Both the position numbers and the translations under genes were made by a program. Of a stretch of 64,000 nucleotides of DNA, positions 49,767 to 60,277 are shown piece by piece. The DNA is from Erwinia_E haradaeae_C (GTDB lineage: Bacteria; Pseudomonadota; Gammaproteobacteria; Enterobacterales; Enterobacteriaceae), in NCBI RefSeq assembly GCF_900698995.1, contig NZ_LR217735.1, forward strand, positions 186,001 through 250,000, written 5' to 3'. Each line of letters opens with the position of its first letter. Within the stretch, counting starts at the first letter, position 1. Under the pieces are notes generated by a model that saw nothing but the letters and a program-made list of their open reading frames with translations, was not told where the DNA came from and did not search any database.

Positions 49767-50159
49767 TTATCGTTTGGAAAATTGCGGGCGACGACGAGCC
49801 TTTCGAAAACCAACTTTCTTACGCTCCACTTGGCGAGCATCTCGCGTTACAAACCCTGCTTTACGTAATTCGCTACGCAATGACTCGTTGTATTTTATTA
49901 AGGCTCGTGTAATACCATGGCGGATAGCGCCCGCTTGTCCTGAGATACCTCCGCCTTTTACAGTAATATATAAATCAAATGCATTTACCATGCCTAATAG
50001 TTCTAGTGGCTGACAAACTACCATACAAGCAGTTTTGCGACTAAAGTACTCTTTTAAAGAACGCTGGTTAATAGTGATACCACCGCTACCTGTCTTGAGA
50101 AAGACACGTGCAGAGGCGCTTTTTCGGCGACCAGTTCCATAGTTTGTCTTCTCAACCAT
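49767..50159 (-). CDS. rpsI: 30S ribosomal protein S9
   Basis: Small-subunit protein whose C-terminal tail reaches the P-site tRNA. It has 130 residues, the same as E. coli. It shows YGTGRRKSASARVF, GSGGITINQRSL, AFDLYITVKGGGISGQAGAI-type blocks (VKGGGISGQAGAIRHGI), TRALIKYNE, LRKAGFVTRDAR and the end GFRKARRRPQFSKR with the universally conserved tail. ATG 50159 has AGGA 9 bases upstream. It follows rplM by 15 bases, the same tight spacing as in E. coli. Confidence 0.98.
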   Translation of the reverse strand: MVEKTNYGTGRRKSASARVFLKTGSGGITINQRSLKEYFSRKTACMVVCQPLELLGMVNAFDLYITVKGGGISGQAGAIRHGITRALIKYNESLRSELRKAGFVTRDARQVERKKVGFRKARRRPQFSKR

Positions 50160-50174
50160 TTTCTAACATCCTAA

Positions 50175-50603
50175 TTATATGTCAAGAACTTGTGGTTTTT
50201 GTGCCGTGTGCTTATGTTTATCACCGGCATATACTTTGAGTTTTTTGTACATCTGACGACCTAATGGACCTTTTGGTAGCATGCCTTTTACTGCTATTTC
50301 AATTACTTTTTCAGGGTAACGATTAATCATCTCTGAAAAAGTTAGTGTTTTGATACCACCAATATATCCAGTATAATGATAATATATTTTATCATTAGGT
50401 TTATTGCCAGTTATAGCTATTTTTTTAGCATTGAGGACGATAATATAATCACCTGTATCTACATGTGGAGTATACTCCGCTTTATGTTTTCCGCGCAATC
50501 GAAGGGCTAGTCCTGTTGCTAAACGACCTAAAGTTTTACATGCTGCATCAATAACATACCAATTATGCTGGACCGATTCTGCCTTAGCTGTAAAAGTTCT
50601 CAT
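50175..50603 (-). CDS. rplM: 50S ribosomal protein L13
   Basis: Early-assembling large-subunit protein. It has 142 residues, the same as E. coli. It shows NWYVIDAACKTLGRLAT, LRGKHKAEYTPHVDTGDYII, NAKKIAITGNKPNDKIYY, HTGYIGG-like HYTGYIGGIK, AVKGMLPKGPLGRQMYKKL and KVYAGDKHKHTAQKPQ. It is first of rplM-rpsI. The ribosome binding site is weak. A 3.2-kb gene-free region lies upstream and must contain the promoter. Confidence 0.98.
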   Translation of the reverse strand: MRTFTAKAESVQHNWYVIDAACKTLGRLATGLALRLRGKHKAEYTPHVDTGDYIIVLNAKKIAITGNKPNDKIYYHYTGYIGGIKTLTFSEMINRYPEKVIEIAVKGMLPKGPLGRQMYKKLKVYAGDKHKHTAQKPQVLDI

Positions 50604-53600
50604 CTAAATACGTATCCATGTTAAATTGTATACTGATAAAATCTAAGCGTTAATATAATCTTTATAGATTTTATTAATCTATATAATGCATTAATAACTT
50701 CACCTCTGTCTTTCTTAGACGTTTAGGTCATAGAGCATAGAAGATTTTAATTATAAGCTTAATAAACTTATTATTATACTTAATGTACAGGATTATTAAA
50801 GAGGTAATTTATAAAAATCGTATATTTTTTAAGAGATTGCTGAGATTCAGATTAATAGAGAATTTTTATTTATTTATTTTTCAAAATAAAACCTGAGGTA
50901 AGCATAGCGTTATTTTTATTTCTTAAGACGAAAAATTTTATTTTGAGATAATAGTGACTGAGGCATATATTTATTGATCCATTTTATTATTTATTTTTAT
51001 GGCTTATATGATTAAATATATTGTCTTGGGGTTCTAAGTGAGGATTTTATATACGAAATGTCTTAAAGAATGGGTATATAGAGCACACTATATACTCGTA
51101 TATCAATCATTATGAATAATAGTTTCATATAAAATAATCTCTAAACATGTATAAGTGTGATAATTTATCTTAAAATTATCATATTTTATTCTTTTTTATA
51201 GCGTAACTATTAATTCTATAATTTTTTAATATTCTATTAATAGTAATGTTAGTGTTAGATAATCTCAATGAAATCTTACGTGCTGCGTTAATCCTGAGTA
51301 ACGCTTATAGTATTATGTTAAATTTTTGCTAGAATATACATTCTATATGAAATAATCGTCTGTTATAGATTTATCATGCTGTTTTTAGAAAAAATTTTTA
51401 ATAAATCTTATGTTTAATTACTCAAATAATTTTATCGTCAGGGTCAATAAAACTCAAGTGTATTTCACATACACCATGGAGACTAATAAAATTAGTATTT
51501 AGGCTTTCGAATCTAATTGACTTATTATAGCGTATTTTAATAATTATATTGTAATAGCGTATAGATCATTGGATATGCGCAAAATTATAGCTATCTGTCA
51601 ATATTTAGCTGACATAGCTGACATAGTTAGCACAATTTTTATATGTAACATTACATATTATTAATAATATAGCACTAATGATTAAATTTAATGTCACCCG
51701 CATTATTAGTTGATGAAAATTTTTTTTATATTAGTTGGTTTTGTTAGAAATTTTTTCATCTATTAGAGAGACATATGTCGATATAGAGTATTCTCTATAT
51801 GCGTATTACATCACAATTTATCAGATTCTAGATTTTTTTATAACTATAAGTCTGATAAGTATAAAATAATCACTATAGTTATTATGATTCTCAATTGTTT
51901 TTATTGACATAAATAACAGAATACTAAATATGATTGATTATTATAAGGTTAATGCATGAATAAGATGAAGGGCTGTATATATTGATAACAAGTTTTTTAG
52001 CATTGGTGTAGGGTTAATATGTAATAGTGATAAACAATGATAAATTTTCTTAATATTTTAATAATTTTTCGATGAGATCATACAAACATATAATTAATTT
52101 ATAAATTAGCATCTTACTACTATTATTATCACTAGTCTTTTTTTAAGTCTGAAAAAAATATAGAAGAATTGTACTGCATGTTAGCTTAAATATGATATAT
52201 TTTTTCGTTAGAATTTGAATTAGTGCGATTTATGTAATTTATGTCACAGAACAGAAAGCTAATTAGTCTTGAAAAGACAGGGTTTTATTGTATTTAATAT
52301 GCTTAATTTAATAATTACTGTATTTTTATATATTTACTAATCTTTGAGATTGTAATATATTTGCGCATGCATTTATATTTATAAAAGTATACTAAATATG
52401 TATCAAATTAGTGTCCTGTAAATAGACTCTTTAATTTACTGTTTTTACATACGTTGTATACAAAAAAAAACACTAAAGATCTATCTAAGTTTATTATCTG
52501 CTTTTTGGTATAAGCATTTTTATACTAGATCTCTTTGCGGTCTTTCAAAATTCTATAGCAGAGGGATATATGGATAAAATTTTTTATCATGCATTATGAT
52601 GTTGTCATATTATTATCTTCTATAATGAAGTATAAATTACACACTTTTGCTTGTTATATAATAAAAACATGCTTAACATTCATTTATGGTCTATTAATAG
52701 AGCATTAATTAAAGAGATTACGTGTGTATTATTAATTAGATTGGATGATTAACAAGAGCTATTTATTTGAATAACAATTTAGGATTATTAGTGATAATTA
52801 ATATAAATATTATGGTGTTGTGATAAATAAAGAAATTATCCTTGGCGATATTCTTATTTATAAAATATAAAACATTGTTACTTATAATATATATATATTT
52901 ATAAAACTGTATCAATAGTTAGATAGGTGTCGATGATTATTGAATATTTAAGATTTTATTGTTTATTGTTAATTGTTAATTTTTAATTATTAATTAGACA
53001 GAATAACATATTTTTGATAGAGATTCACATGCTATCTCTAGATAAGATAGCGCTAGAGATAAGTTTTTTAGAATACAAAATCAAAAAAGTTATAAGAATT
53101 ATAGTTTTAAGTAATATTGAAAATAAAAAATAAAACAGATAAGCGAAGTATGATATAAAACAGATCTGGATTGAATTGTCTTTGGAATTCGTTACTAGTA
53201 ATATGCCTCTGTGGTCGTGCTATGTTAGCCCTTCCATAGATCAAATTTCTTTTTTTTTAAAAATTATAATAGTACTACTTATCTAAGTTTTTTATTTAAA
53301 TGATGTGGGGTAGACGACAAATCTAGTCAGCAGAAGCTCTATTAGAATCAAAAAAAAATATAATTTTTAATATCTGATATCTGATTAGAAGGTGAATATT
53401 AAAAATATGTAGTTATTTAAATATAAAACCTGCAAAGAAACATCTAATCAAGTGTGAAGATTTTTACCACGTGTTTAATCATATCATCATATAATGTGTT
53501 GCTACCTATACCTAAGAGAGATTATATCAGTTCTATATTTTGCATGAAAAAGACACATAAACCTACTTAGTAAAATTATTATTAATTTTAACACTATCAG

Positions 53601-53837
53601 ATATTTGTTTGTTATTTTATAGTTATTTTTGTTTCTAGCTGATCTGATAGTATTGCTGCAATTATTCTTCTTTTTTCTGGTTCTGCACCACTTATGTGAT
53701 CGATGTATCGTATTTATTGGTGAGCGAAACTTGTTTCTTGTTAGACATAATTTCCTATAAATATAGTGATATTAAAATATCTTGTTTTGTTAAATTTTAA
53801 TTTAGTAATCTTATATTTTAAGATTCAATCTATTTAT
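50604..53837. other. Largest gene-free region (3.2 kb) between rplM and the ThiI rhodanese gene
   Basis: No credible gene on either strand. zapE (yhcM) lies near rplM in E. coli and is not recognisable. Notable elements: a tandem TAGCTGACA pair near 51606-51623, and a terminator-like hairpin with an alternative fold at 53031-53070. An 11-base match to the XerD arm of dif at about 51313-51323 is probably chance. Confidence 0.55.
53031..53070 (+). terminator. Terminator-like hairpin with a competing fold
   Basis: TATCTCTAG (53033-53041) pairs with CTAGAGATA (53053-53061) and is followed by AGTTTTTTA, a plausible U-tract. GCTATC (53031-53036) can pair instead with GATAGC (53046-53051), which excludes the first stem. 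No plus-strand gene is present nearby. Confidence 0.4.
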
Positions 53838-54146
53838 TTATGCACAATAGATTGAAACATTGTTAAACCCTTTTTCACGTAAAAAAAGCATCTGTAATCG
53901 GCTCATTAATCCATTATTGCAATACAAAAGATAAGATTTATTTTGATCTAAGGAGCTAAATTGGCTGTCTAGATAATAAAATGGTAAAGTTTTTACTAAA
54001 AAGTTGGCAAGCTCTAAGGGGTGGTCTTCTTGCTCATCTTGTGAGCGAATATCTAAGACAATGTATTGCTGATCGTATTGGAGCACTTGACTTGTTTGGT
54101 TCAGATTCTGGTTACTCTGCATGGTGTTTTTATAGGTATATATCAT
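53838..54146 (-). CDS. thiI: Free-standing rhodanese domain derived from ThiI
   Basis: In E. coli ThiI (482 residues) makes 4-thiouridine in tRNA and supplies sulfur for the thiamine thiazole; its C-terminal rhodanese domain carries the persulfide cysteine. Here only that domain survives, 102 residues: IVLDIRSQDEQEDHPLELA, LPFYYLD, SSLDQNKSYLLYCNNGLMSR and the end LREKGFNNVSIY match the end of E. coli ThiI. The catalytic cysteine is kept (Cys76, position 456 in E. coli). ATG 54146 has a strong site AGGAGAG four bases upstream, so it looks translated independently rather than left over. The adenylation (PP-loop) and THUMP domains are gone. It could make persulfide for thiamine or other sulfur transfer; decay in progress is the alternative. 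Confidence 0.85.
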   Translation of the reverse strand: MIYTYKNTMQSNQNLNQTSQVLQYDQQYIVLDIRSQDEQEDHPLELANFLVKTLPFYYLDSQFSSLDQNKSYLLYCNNGLMSRLQMLFLREKGFNNVSIYCA

Positions 54147-54590
54147 ATGACTCTCCTAAATTGAGAACTATAATTCTCCTAGATCTATGTAAGGAGAGAT
54201 CTCCATGTTCTTTTAATAACAATATTGTAATAGTTTTTAGGTTTGATCGCCATATATATGCTAATTCTTTAAATATTACAGCTTAAAGTTATCATCATAA
54301 TTCTATGTTAATGTTTTTCTATAAAGCTTGCTTACAACTAATTCAGATACCAAGTAGTTCTCCTGAAGTGAAAGTTTGTAAAATTTTACATAAAATAACC
54401 TACTGCATTATAATTATCACTATTTATTACGAGAACTTATAAAAGTCATTGATAATATCGATTTCATATAATTCTTTTAATTTTAAAAATCAATTAAAAT
54501 AAATTATTATTATTTTGACATATAAAATATCACATAAACAAGCATTTATACATGCGTTTTACATATTACCCAGGTCTTTATTAAAAATAG
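54147..54590. other. Gene-free region between yfaE and the ThiI rhodanese gene
   Basis: About 440 AT-rich bases. The N-terminal two thirds of thiI would belong here or upstream but are not recognisable. A plus-strand frame at 53981-54286 overlaps the rhodanese gene and is a shadow. Confidence 0.5.
54151..54157 (-). promoter_or_regulatory. Strong ribosome binding site before the ThiI rhodanese domain
   Basis: AGGAGAG on the minus strand, with TCAT between it and ATG 54146. It is one of the best sites in the window, which supports the domain as a separate gene. Confidence 0.65.
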
Positions 54591-54860
54591 TTACTGATGA
54601 GGTATTGCAATTTCAATATTACTGCATACGTGACATATACAGGGGAGGATTTCACCGGATCGGATAAAGGTAATGGGCTGCGTTCTATATTTTACTAAGC
54701 CCTGTAATAAGCGTATACGGCATAAGCCACAATATCCTGCACGGCACTGGTACTCAGAATAGATATTATGTAATTCTAGAGTTGTTAGAAGATTGTGGTG
54801 CAGATCACACCATATTAATTTCATACCAGAAGGATTAAGTGTAATAATATTGTTTTTCAT
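54591..54860 (-). CDS. yfaE: 2Fe-2S ferredoxin maintaining the NrdB cofactor
   Basis: A small ferredoxin that in E. coli helps assemble and repair the diferric-tyrosyl radical of NrdB. I start at ATG 54860, giving 89 residues (84 in E. coli); upstream codons overlap the end of nrdB. The cluster ligands are visible: YQCRAGYCGLCRIRL gives three cysteines and GEILPC the fourth. Spacing and the LTTLELHN block match YfaE. It starts four bases after the nrdB stop and lacks its own clear ribosome binding site, so it is probably coupled to nrdB, the same order nrdA-nrdB-yfaE as in E. coli. Confidence 0.93.
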   Translation of the reverse strand: MKNNIITLNPSGMKLIWCDLHHNLLTTLELHNIYSEYQCRAGYCGLCRIRLLQGLVKYRTQPITFIRSGEILPCICHVCSNIEIAIPHQ

Positions 54861-54864
54861 GAGA

Positions 54865-55998
54865 TTAGAGCCGATAATCAATAAAATCATCTGTATTAAC
54901 TTCAGAATCAATTTGGCCTACTAGATATGAGCTTACTTCTACTTCTTGAGGAGCTGCTTGCACATTATCTGAGATGAGCCATGAGTTAATCCATGGAATG
55001 GGATTGTAATGGGCTCTAAAAGGTAAATCTAGGCCAACAGCGTGCATGCGAATATTAGTGATGTATTCAATATATTGACATAAAATGGTTTTGTTGAGAC
55101 CGATCATTGATCCGTTTCTAAATAGATATTCAGCCCATTCTTTTTCTTGTTTTGCTGCCAACAAAAACAAATCATAACATTGTTGTTGACATTCTTTAGC
55201 TATTTCTGCTGTCTCTGGATCGTCATCTCCATTTCGAAGTAAGTTCAGAATATACTGAGTTCCAGTCACATGAAGCGCCTCATCACGAGCAATTAGCTTG
55301 ATAATTTTAGCATTACCTTCCATTAGTTCACGTTCAGCAAAAGCAAATGAGCAAGCAAAGCTCACATAGAATCGGATAGCTTCTAGGGCATTTACGCTCA
55401 TCAAACAAAGATATAATTGTTTTTTTAGTATGTGTATATTGACGTTTATGGTTTTACAATGATTAATTTGGTGAACACCTTCACCTAAGAGATTCCAAGC
55501 ATTTGTCATGAGAATGAGATCATCATAGTATTTAGAAATATCCTTAGCGCGTGATAAAATTTGTTTATGTGTAACAATATCGTCAAATATTAGTGCGGGT
55601 TCATTAACAATATTGCGAATAATATGAGTATATGAACGCGAGTGAATTGTTTCAAAAAACGCCCATGTTTCCACCCATGTCTCGAGCTCTGGAATTGAGA
55701 TTATTGGCAATAGTGCAATATTTGGGCTTCTTCCTTGAATAGAGTCTAGTAGCGTCTGATATTTCAAGTTGCTAATAAAAATATGCTTTTCATGTTCAGG
55801 CAGAGACTGATAATCGATTCGGTCACGTGAGACATCGATCTCTTCTGGTCTCCAGAAAAATGATAGCTGTTTTTCTATGAGTTTTTCAAATATTCGATAT
55901 TTTTGCTGATCAAAGCGTGAAATATTTACCGGTTGACCGAAAAACATTGGCTCCAATAGCTGATTATTGTTATGTTGAGAAAAGATTGTATAAGTCAT
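54865..55998 (-). CDS. nrdB: Ribonucleotide reductase class Ia, beta subunit
   Basis: Holds the diferric cluster and tyrosyl radical that start ribonucleotide reduction. I start at ATG 55998 (MTYTIFSQ), giving 377 residues (376 in E. coli); a TTG four codons upstream is less likely since GGA lies 8 bases before the ATG. Visible blocks are PMFFGQPVNISRFDQQKY, FFWRPEEIDVSRD, LPEHEKHIFISNLKYQTLLD, the radical tyrosine in ETIHSRSYTHII, iron ligands in ARDEALH, SLMSVNALEAIRF-like LMSVNALEAIRFYVSFAC and the C-terminal alpha-binding QIDSEVNTDDFIDYRL. It follows nrdA by 66 bases. Confidence 0.98.
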   Translation of the reverse strand: MTYTIFSQHNNNQLLEPMFFGQPVNISRFDQQKYRIFEKLIEKQLSFFWRPEEIDVSRDRIDYQSLPEHEKHIFISNLKYQTLLDSIQGRSPNIALLPIISIPELETWVETWAFFETIHSRSYTHIIRNIVNEPALIFDDIVTHKQILSRAKDISKYYDDLILMTNAWNLLGEGVHQINHCKTINVNIHILKKQLYLCLMSVNALEAIRFYVSFACSFAFAERELMEGNAKIIKLIARDEALHVTGTQYILNLLRNGDDDPETAEIAKECQQQCYDLFLLAAKQEKEWAEYLFRNGSMIGLNKTILCQYIEYITNIRMHAVGLDLPFRAHYNPIPWINSWLISDNVQAAPQEVEVSSYLVGQIDSEVNTDDFIDYRL

Positions 55999-56064
55999 TT
56001 TGTATTCCAAGACATTGAGCCAATAGTCGTAATTTCTTGCCGTAATTTACCCCTGTAATAATAG

Positions 56065-58350
56065 TTACATTTTACAAGCACCACTTTCACAGTCTTCATC
56101 CGGCGTAGCAGGTAAAAAGTCATCTTTTAAGTCTTCTGTTCCATCACGGGTATTTTGGTAGTAAAGCGTTTTAATACCAAATTTATACGCTGTTAGTAAG
56201 TCTTTTAAAAGCTGTTTCATAGGTACTTTACCATTTATAAAGCGCATTGGATCATAATGTGTGTTCGATGAAATTGCTTGATCAATAAATTTTTGCATTA
56301 CGCCAACGAGTTGCAGATATCCGTCGTTATTTGGTATATCCCACAGTAACTCATAATAATCTTTAAGGCGTTCATATTCTGGTATAACTTGGCGAAGGAC
56401 TCCATCTTTTGAAACTTTTATGCTGATATGACCTCGAGGTGGTTCAATACCATTTGAGGCATTAGAAATTTGTGAAGACGTTTCTGTTGGCATGACCGCT
56501 GAAAGTGTTGAATTACGCAGACCGTAAGTTTTTACTGATTTACGCAAACCTTCCCAGTCAAGTAATAAGGGGGTATTGCAGATAGTGTCTAGATCTTTTT
56601 TATAAGTATCAATTGGCATAATACCCTGAGCGTAAGTTGTTTCTGCAAACCACGGGCAAGCACCTTGTTCGATAGCAAGCTCGTTAGATGCTTTTAATAG
56701 CCAGTATTGAATAGCTTCAAATGCTTGGTGTGTTAACACATTGGCGCTACTATCAGAATAACGAACTCTGTGTTTTGCTAAGTAGTATGCATAATTGATC
56801 ACACCAATACCAAGAGTGCGTCGTCCCATAGCGCCACGTCTAGCTGCTGGAATAGGATAATTCTGATAGTCTAGTAATGCATCAAGCGCTCGTACCGCTA
56901 GTGTTGCTAGCTCTTGAAGATCGTCGAGATTGTCAATGACACCAAGGTTAAATGCAGATAGAGTGCATAACGCAATTTCTCCATTTTCATCGTTTATATT
57001 TTGCAGTGGTTTGGTTGGAAGAGTAATCTCAAGACATAGATTTGATTGACGTACTGGTGCAATCGTGGGATTAAAAGGACTATGAGTATTACAGTGATCA
57101 ACATTTTGAATATAGATTCGACCAGTAGAGGCGCGCTCCTGCATCATTAATGAAAAAAGTTGGATGGCTTTAATGCGTTGTTTTCGAATGTTTGCATCTC
57201 TCTCATATTTGATATAGAGTCTCTCAAACTCATCTTGATTAGCAAAAAAAGCATCATAGAGCCCTGGTACATCTGATGTACTAAATAAAGTAATATCTTC
57301 ACCTTGAAGTAATCGCTGATACATTAGTTTATTTAGTTGTATGCCATAATCAATATGACGCACTCGGTTATCTTCTACGCCTCGGTTATTTTTTAGAACT
57401 AAAAGGCTTTCTACTTCTTGATGCCACATAGGGTAAAATAGAGTAGCAGCACCGCCACGTACGCCTCCTTGTGAGCAGGATTTTACCGCGCTTTGAAAAT
57501 GTTTATAAAATGGAATACATCCAGTATGAAAGGCTTCTCCCCCGCGTATAGGGCTGCCTAAAGCACGAATACGACCGGCATTGATACCAATCCCAGCGCG
57601 TTGGGATACATACTTAACAATAGCACTAGCAGTAGCATTTATAGAATCTAGACTATCGTCGCACTCAATAAGGACACAGGAGCTAAATTGTCGTGTTGGG
57701 GTGCGCACTCCAGACATAATTGGTGTGGGTAATGAAATCTTAAAAGTTGAGATAGCATCATAAAAACGCTTAATATAATCTAGACGAGTGCTATTTGGAT
57801 AACTAGAAAATAAGCAAGCGGATACTAATATGTATAAGAACTGAGCGCTCTCATAGATATCACCGTTAATACGGTTTTGGACAAGATATTTTCCTTCTAG
57901 TTGTTTTACCGCAGCATAGGAAAAGTTCATATCACGCCAGTGATCAATAAAGTCATCCATTTTTTCAAATTCATCTAAACTGTAGTCTGTTAAAAGATGG
58001 GCATCATATTTTCCCATAGATACCATACGTGTCACTTGGTCAATGAGCTTAGGCGGTTCAAACTGACCATATGCTTTTTTTCGCAAATGAAAAATAGCTA
58101 GACGTGCGGCCATGTATTGGTAATCAGGTGCGTCTGCTGAGATAAGATCAGCAGCTGATTTGATGATGGTTTCATGAATATCAAATGTACGGATACCTGG
58201 ATAAAATTGGATACGAGAACACAATTCTACCTGAGATACAGAGACATTATGTAGATTTTCTGCTGCCCAGTTGAGTACGCGGTGTATTTTTTCTAGATCG
58301 ATACGCTCAGTTCGGCCATCGCGTTTAGTTACAAAAAGACTCTGATTCAT
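56065..58350 (-). CDS. nrdA: Ribonucleotide reductase class Ia, alpha subunit
   Basis: Catalytic subunit reducing NDPs to dNDPs. It has 761 residues, the same as E. coli. The ATP cone (about 1-95) starts FVTKRDGRTERIDLEKIHRV. The catalytic barrel has FSSCVLIECDDSLDSI with the first redox cysteine (about 225), GIGINAGRIRALGSPIRGG, VRGGAATLFYPMWH, NLCLEITLPTKP with the radical cysteine region, ALCTLSAFNLG, and SAVMPTETSSQISNASNGIEPP. The C-terminal shuttle pair is in CESGACKM. In E. coli control involves NrdR, DnaA and others; no obvious NrdR box pair is visible upstream here. First gene of nrdA-nrdB-yfaE. Confidence 0.98.
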   Translation of the reverse strand: MNQSLFVTKRDGRTERIDLEKIHRVLNWAAENLHNVSVSQVELCSRIQFYPGIRTFDIHETIIKSAADLISADAPDYQYMAARLAIFHLRKKAYGQFEPPKLIDQVTRMVSMGKYDAHLLTDYSLDEFEKMDDFIDHWRDMNFSYAAVKQLEGKYLVQNRINGDIYESAQFLYILVSACLFSSYPNSTRLDYIKRFYDAISTFKISLPTPIMSGVRTPTRQFSSCVLIECDDSLDSINATASAIVKYVSQRAGIGINAGRIRALGSPIRGGEAFHTGCIPFYKHFQSAVKSCSQGGVRGGAATLFYPMWHQEVESLLVLKNNRGVEDNRVRHIDYGIQLNKLMYQRLLQGEDITLFSTSDVPGLYDAFFANQDEFERLYIKYERDANIRKQRIKAIQLFSLMMQERASTGRIYIQNVDHCNTHSPFNPTIAPVRQSNLCLEITLPTKPLQNINDENGEIALCTLSAFNLGVIDNLDDLQELATLAVRALDALLDYQNYPIPAARRGAMGRRTLGIGVINYAYYLAKHRVRYSDSSANVLTHQAFEAIQYWLLKASNELAIEQGACPWFAETTYAQGIMPIDTYKKDLDTICNTPLLLDWEGLRKSVKTYGLRNSTLSAVMPTETSSQISNASNGIEPPRGHISIKVSKDGVLRQVIPEYERLKDYYELLWDIPNNDGYLQLVGVMQKFIDQAISSNTHYDPMRFINGKVPMKQLLKDLLTAYKFGIKTLYYQNTRDGTEDLKDDFLPATPDEDCESGACKM

Positions 58351-60277
58351 GTCTGGCTTTACCTATCCTTAACAAATAATTCCTATAGTCCTATACAGAT
58401 AGATCTTTGTAGTTACCTTTTTGATCAATGTTACATATAGGTTGGGAGTGGTGGTAGTTTTAACCACAACGGATAATCATATATAATAAAATATATAATT
58501 ATATACTATAATAATGAGTAGGCTTATAGCCCTAGCTTGCTGAACGAAGCTGGATCTTTAAACGAAACGAAACGTGTGCAAATTTTTAGTTCTTACCTCC
58601 TAAAAGTTTTTATGCTTTGGGGCTGATCATAGGATGACGCATGTTTTATTATCGTGATTCATGTTAGATATTCTTGTAGAGATGCAGCTAGTAATATTAA
58701 TACAAATGATAATGCTAATATGAACGATTCATTGCACCATTATACGGATATGAATATGAAGTTAAGATATTATCTAACTGCTCTATTCTCTCTATTTTCA
58801 GAACTTTATGATGAAGCTTTAGATCTTAACATATGCTTTATTGTACCTAAGCAGTCAAGTGCAGATTAAGATAAGATATCCTCACAGTATCTGTGTACTC
58901 TAAGATGTAGTATTACTGCGTATCATTAGTTTTCTGATTTTTAGAAATAAGTAGCTCTGACTATTCACTTAGTTTGATCAACAAGTTGTTCGTATAACAT
59001 AATAGTTTAATTAATATATTATTATCTTATATACATAATTATATGTACCATATAAAAATTGTTTTCTGAGATCAATATGGTTATTATTTTTCGTATATCA
59101 TAAAGCTTTATTTGAAATTGTTTTTATATTTTTATTATTATTTTCCTTATTTCGATAATATCCATTGACATTGACATCTTCTTGCTAAGACTTGGCATTA
59201 TTAGCATTATTAGCATTATTAGCATTATTAGCATTATTAGCATTATTAGCATTAGTGCATGTGCATCATGTTATTATCTATTTTTTTTACTTAACTAATG
59301 AGATTATATTGCATGTTACATTAATGCATGCATTAACTAAATATATTATCTTACATTCTAAGTATATATGCATATCATATTTTAAAGAGGAGAAATATCT
59401 TTTAAAAACCATACATTATCATGATTTTTGTTTTTTTTGTGTGTGCTTTCTTATATCTTATGATCTTATAAGTAATTTATGAATGGTGAGAGAGCATAGT
59501 TGTTTTCTATGTCATGTTGTTAGCGCTAATATTTCTACTACTTATGTGTTTCTAATGAGTCATTATTTATTATTAAAGTATATACTATGCTAGTACATCA
59601 GCATGATAAGTAGAATAAATATTTATTTTTCATACTAATCTTATTTTATCTGTACTCTTTTTTAAGCTAGATTAAAAATAGTTATTCATAAGTTCTATGC
59701 TGATTGTTTCTTGTATTTATAAGACTAAATTATTTTTAATTTTAGTAAAAAAATTTTATCGGTTGTATTACTTTTTCGCTTATACATTACGAGTAAGAAG
59801 TTGTTTATTTTGAGAGGGCTCTATAGTTAATAGAGTAAATATGTAGAAGGTGATATTATACTTTTCATAATTATTCGAGACTAAAAAAAACACTGTTTTT
59901 ATTTTTTATATATTTTATTGTGATAGCCGTATCTTACATGCATTTTAATATTTCAAGTAAATATAATTAAAGTAGATATAAATTATTAACACATACTAAT
60001 CAGATCTTATATCTATTCAATTATTTTTCATATTTAATGTTTTTATAACTTTTATATGCAAAAATACAGTATAAATCGTATGATCTATGGTAAAATAAAA
60101 AATTTTTTTATCACAATTAAGTGATTATTAGTGTATTTTAATTGATTAGAATAAAGCTTCTTATAGAAGATATCTCTTTATTGTTGATGTTATTTTATGA
60201 TTGAATTTAAAAATAACATTTATTGAATTATCAGAAGCTCTACTAGGAAGCTCTGAGGATTATTTACCTGATATAAA
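58351..60277. other. Gene-free region between nrdA and gnd
   Basis: About 1.9 kb. The first 270 bases, upstream of nrdA, are less AT-rich and include a one-mismatch DnaA-box-like sequence (58461-58469) and an AAACG triplet repeat near 58562. A 71-codon frame at 58654-58869 has no recognisable similarity. A 9-base minisatellite lies at 59195-59254. Confidence 0.55.
59195..59254. repeat. 9-base minisatellite, 6.7 copies
   Basis: GCATTATTA is repeated six times without error (59195-59248) plus a partial GCATTA. A plus-strand frame through it would encode an Ala-Leu-Leu-type repeat, but nothing suggests it is a gene. Confidence 0.9.

Noticed and set aside
51296..51323. Match to the dif site (TTATGTTAAAT, the XerD-binding arm)
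   Set aside because: Only the right arm matches; the XerC arm and the centre do not. Such an 11-mer is expected by chance in DNA this AT-rich.
58461..58469. DnaA-box-like TTAACCACA upstream of nrdA
   Set aside because: It has one mismatch at a fixed position and no second box. E. coli nrdA has DnaA boxes, but this one alone is not convincing.
58619..58643. GGGGCTGAT resembling the 5' end of tmRNA
   Set aside because: No tag-encoding region and no tRNA-like 3' end with a T-loop follow; the match is short and probably chance.
58654..58869. 71-codon plus-strand open frame between nrdA and gnd
   Set aside because: Low-complexity Asn/Met-rich product with no family resemblance and no ribosome binding site.
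59192..59482. 96-codon frame through the GCATTATTA repeat, Ala-Leu-Leu repeat at its start
   Set aside because: The hydrophobic repeat is a by-product of the minisatellite; there is no ribosome binding site and the rest is AT noise.
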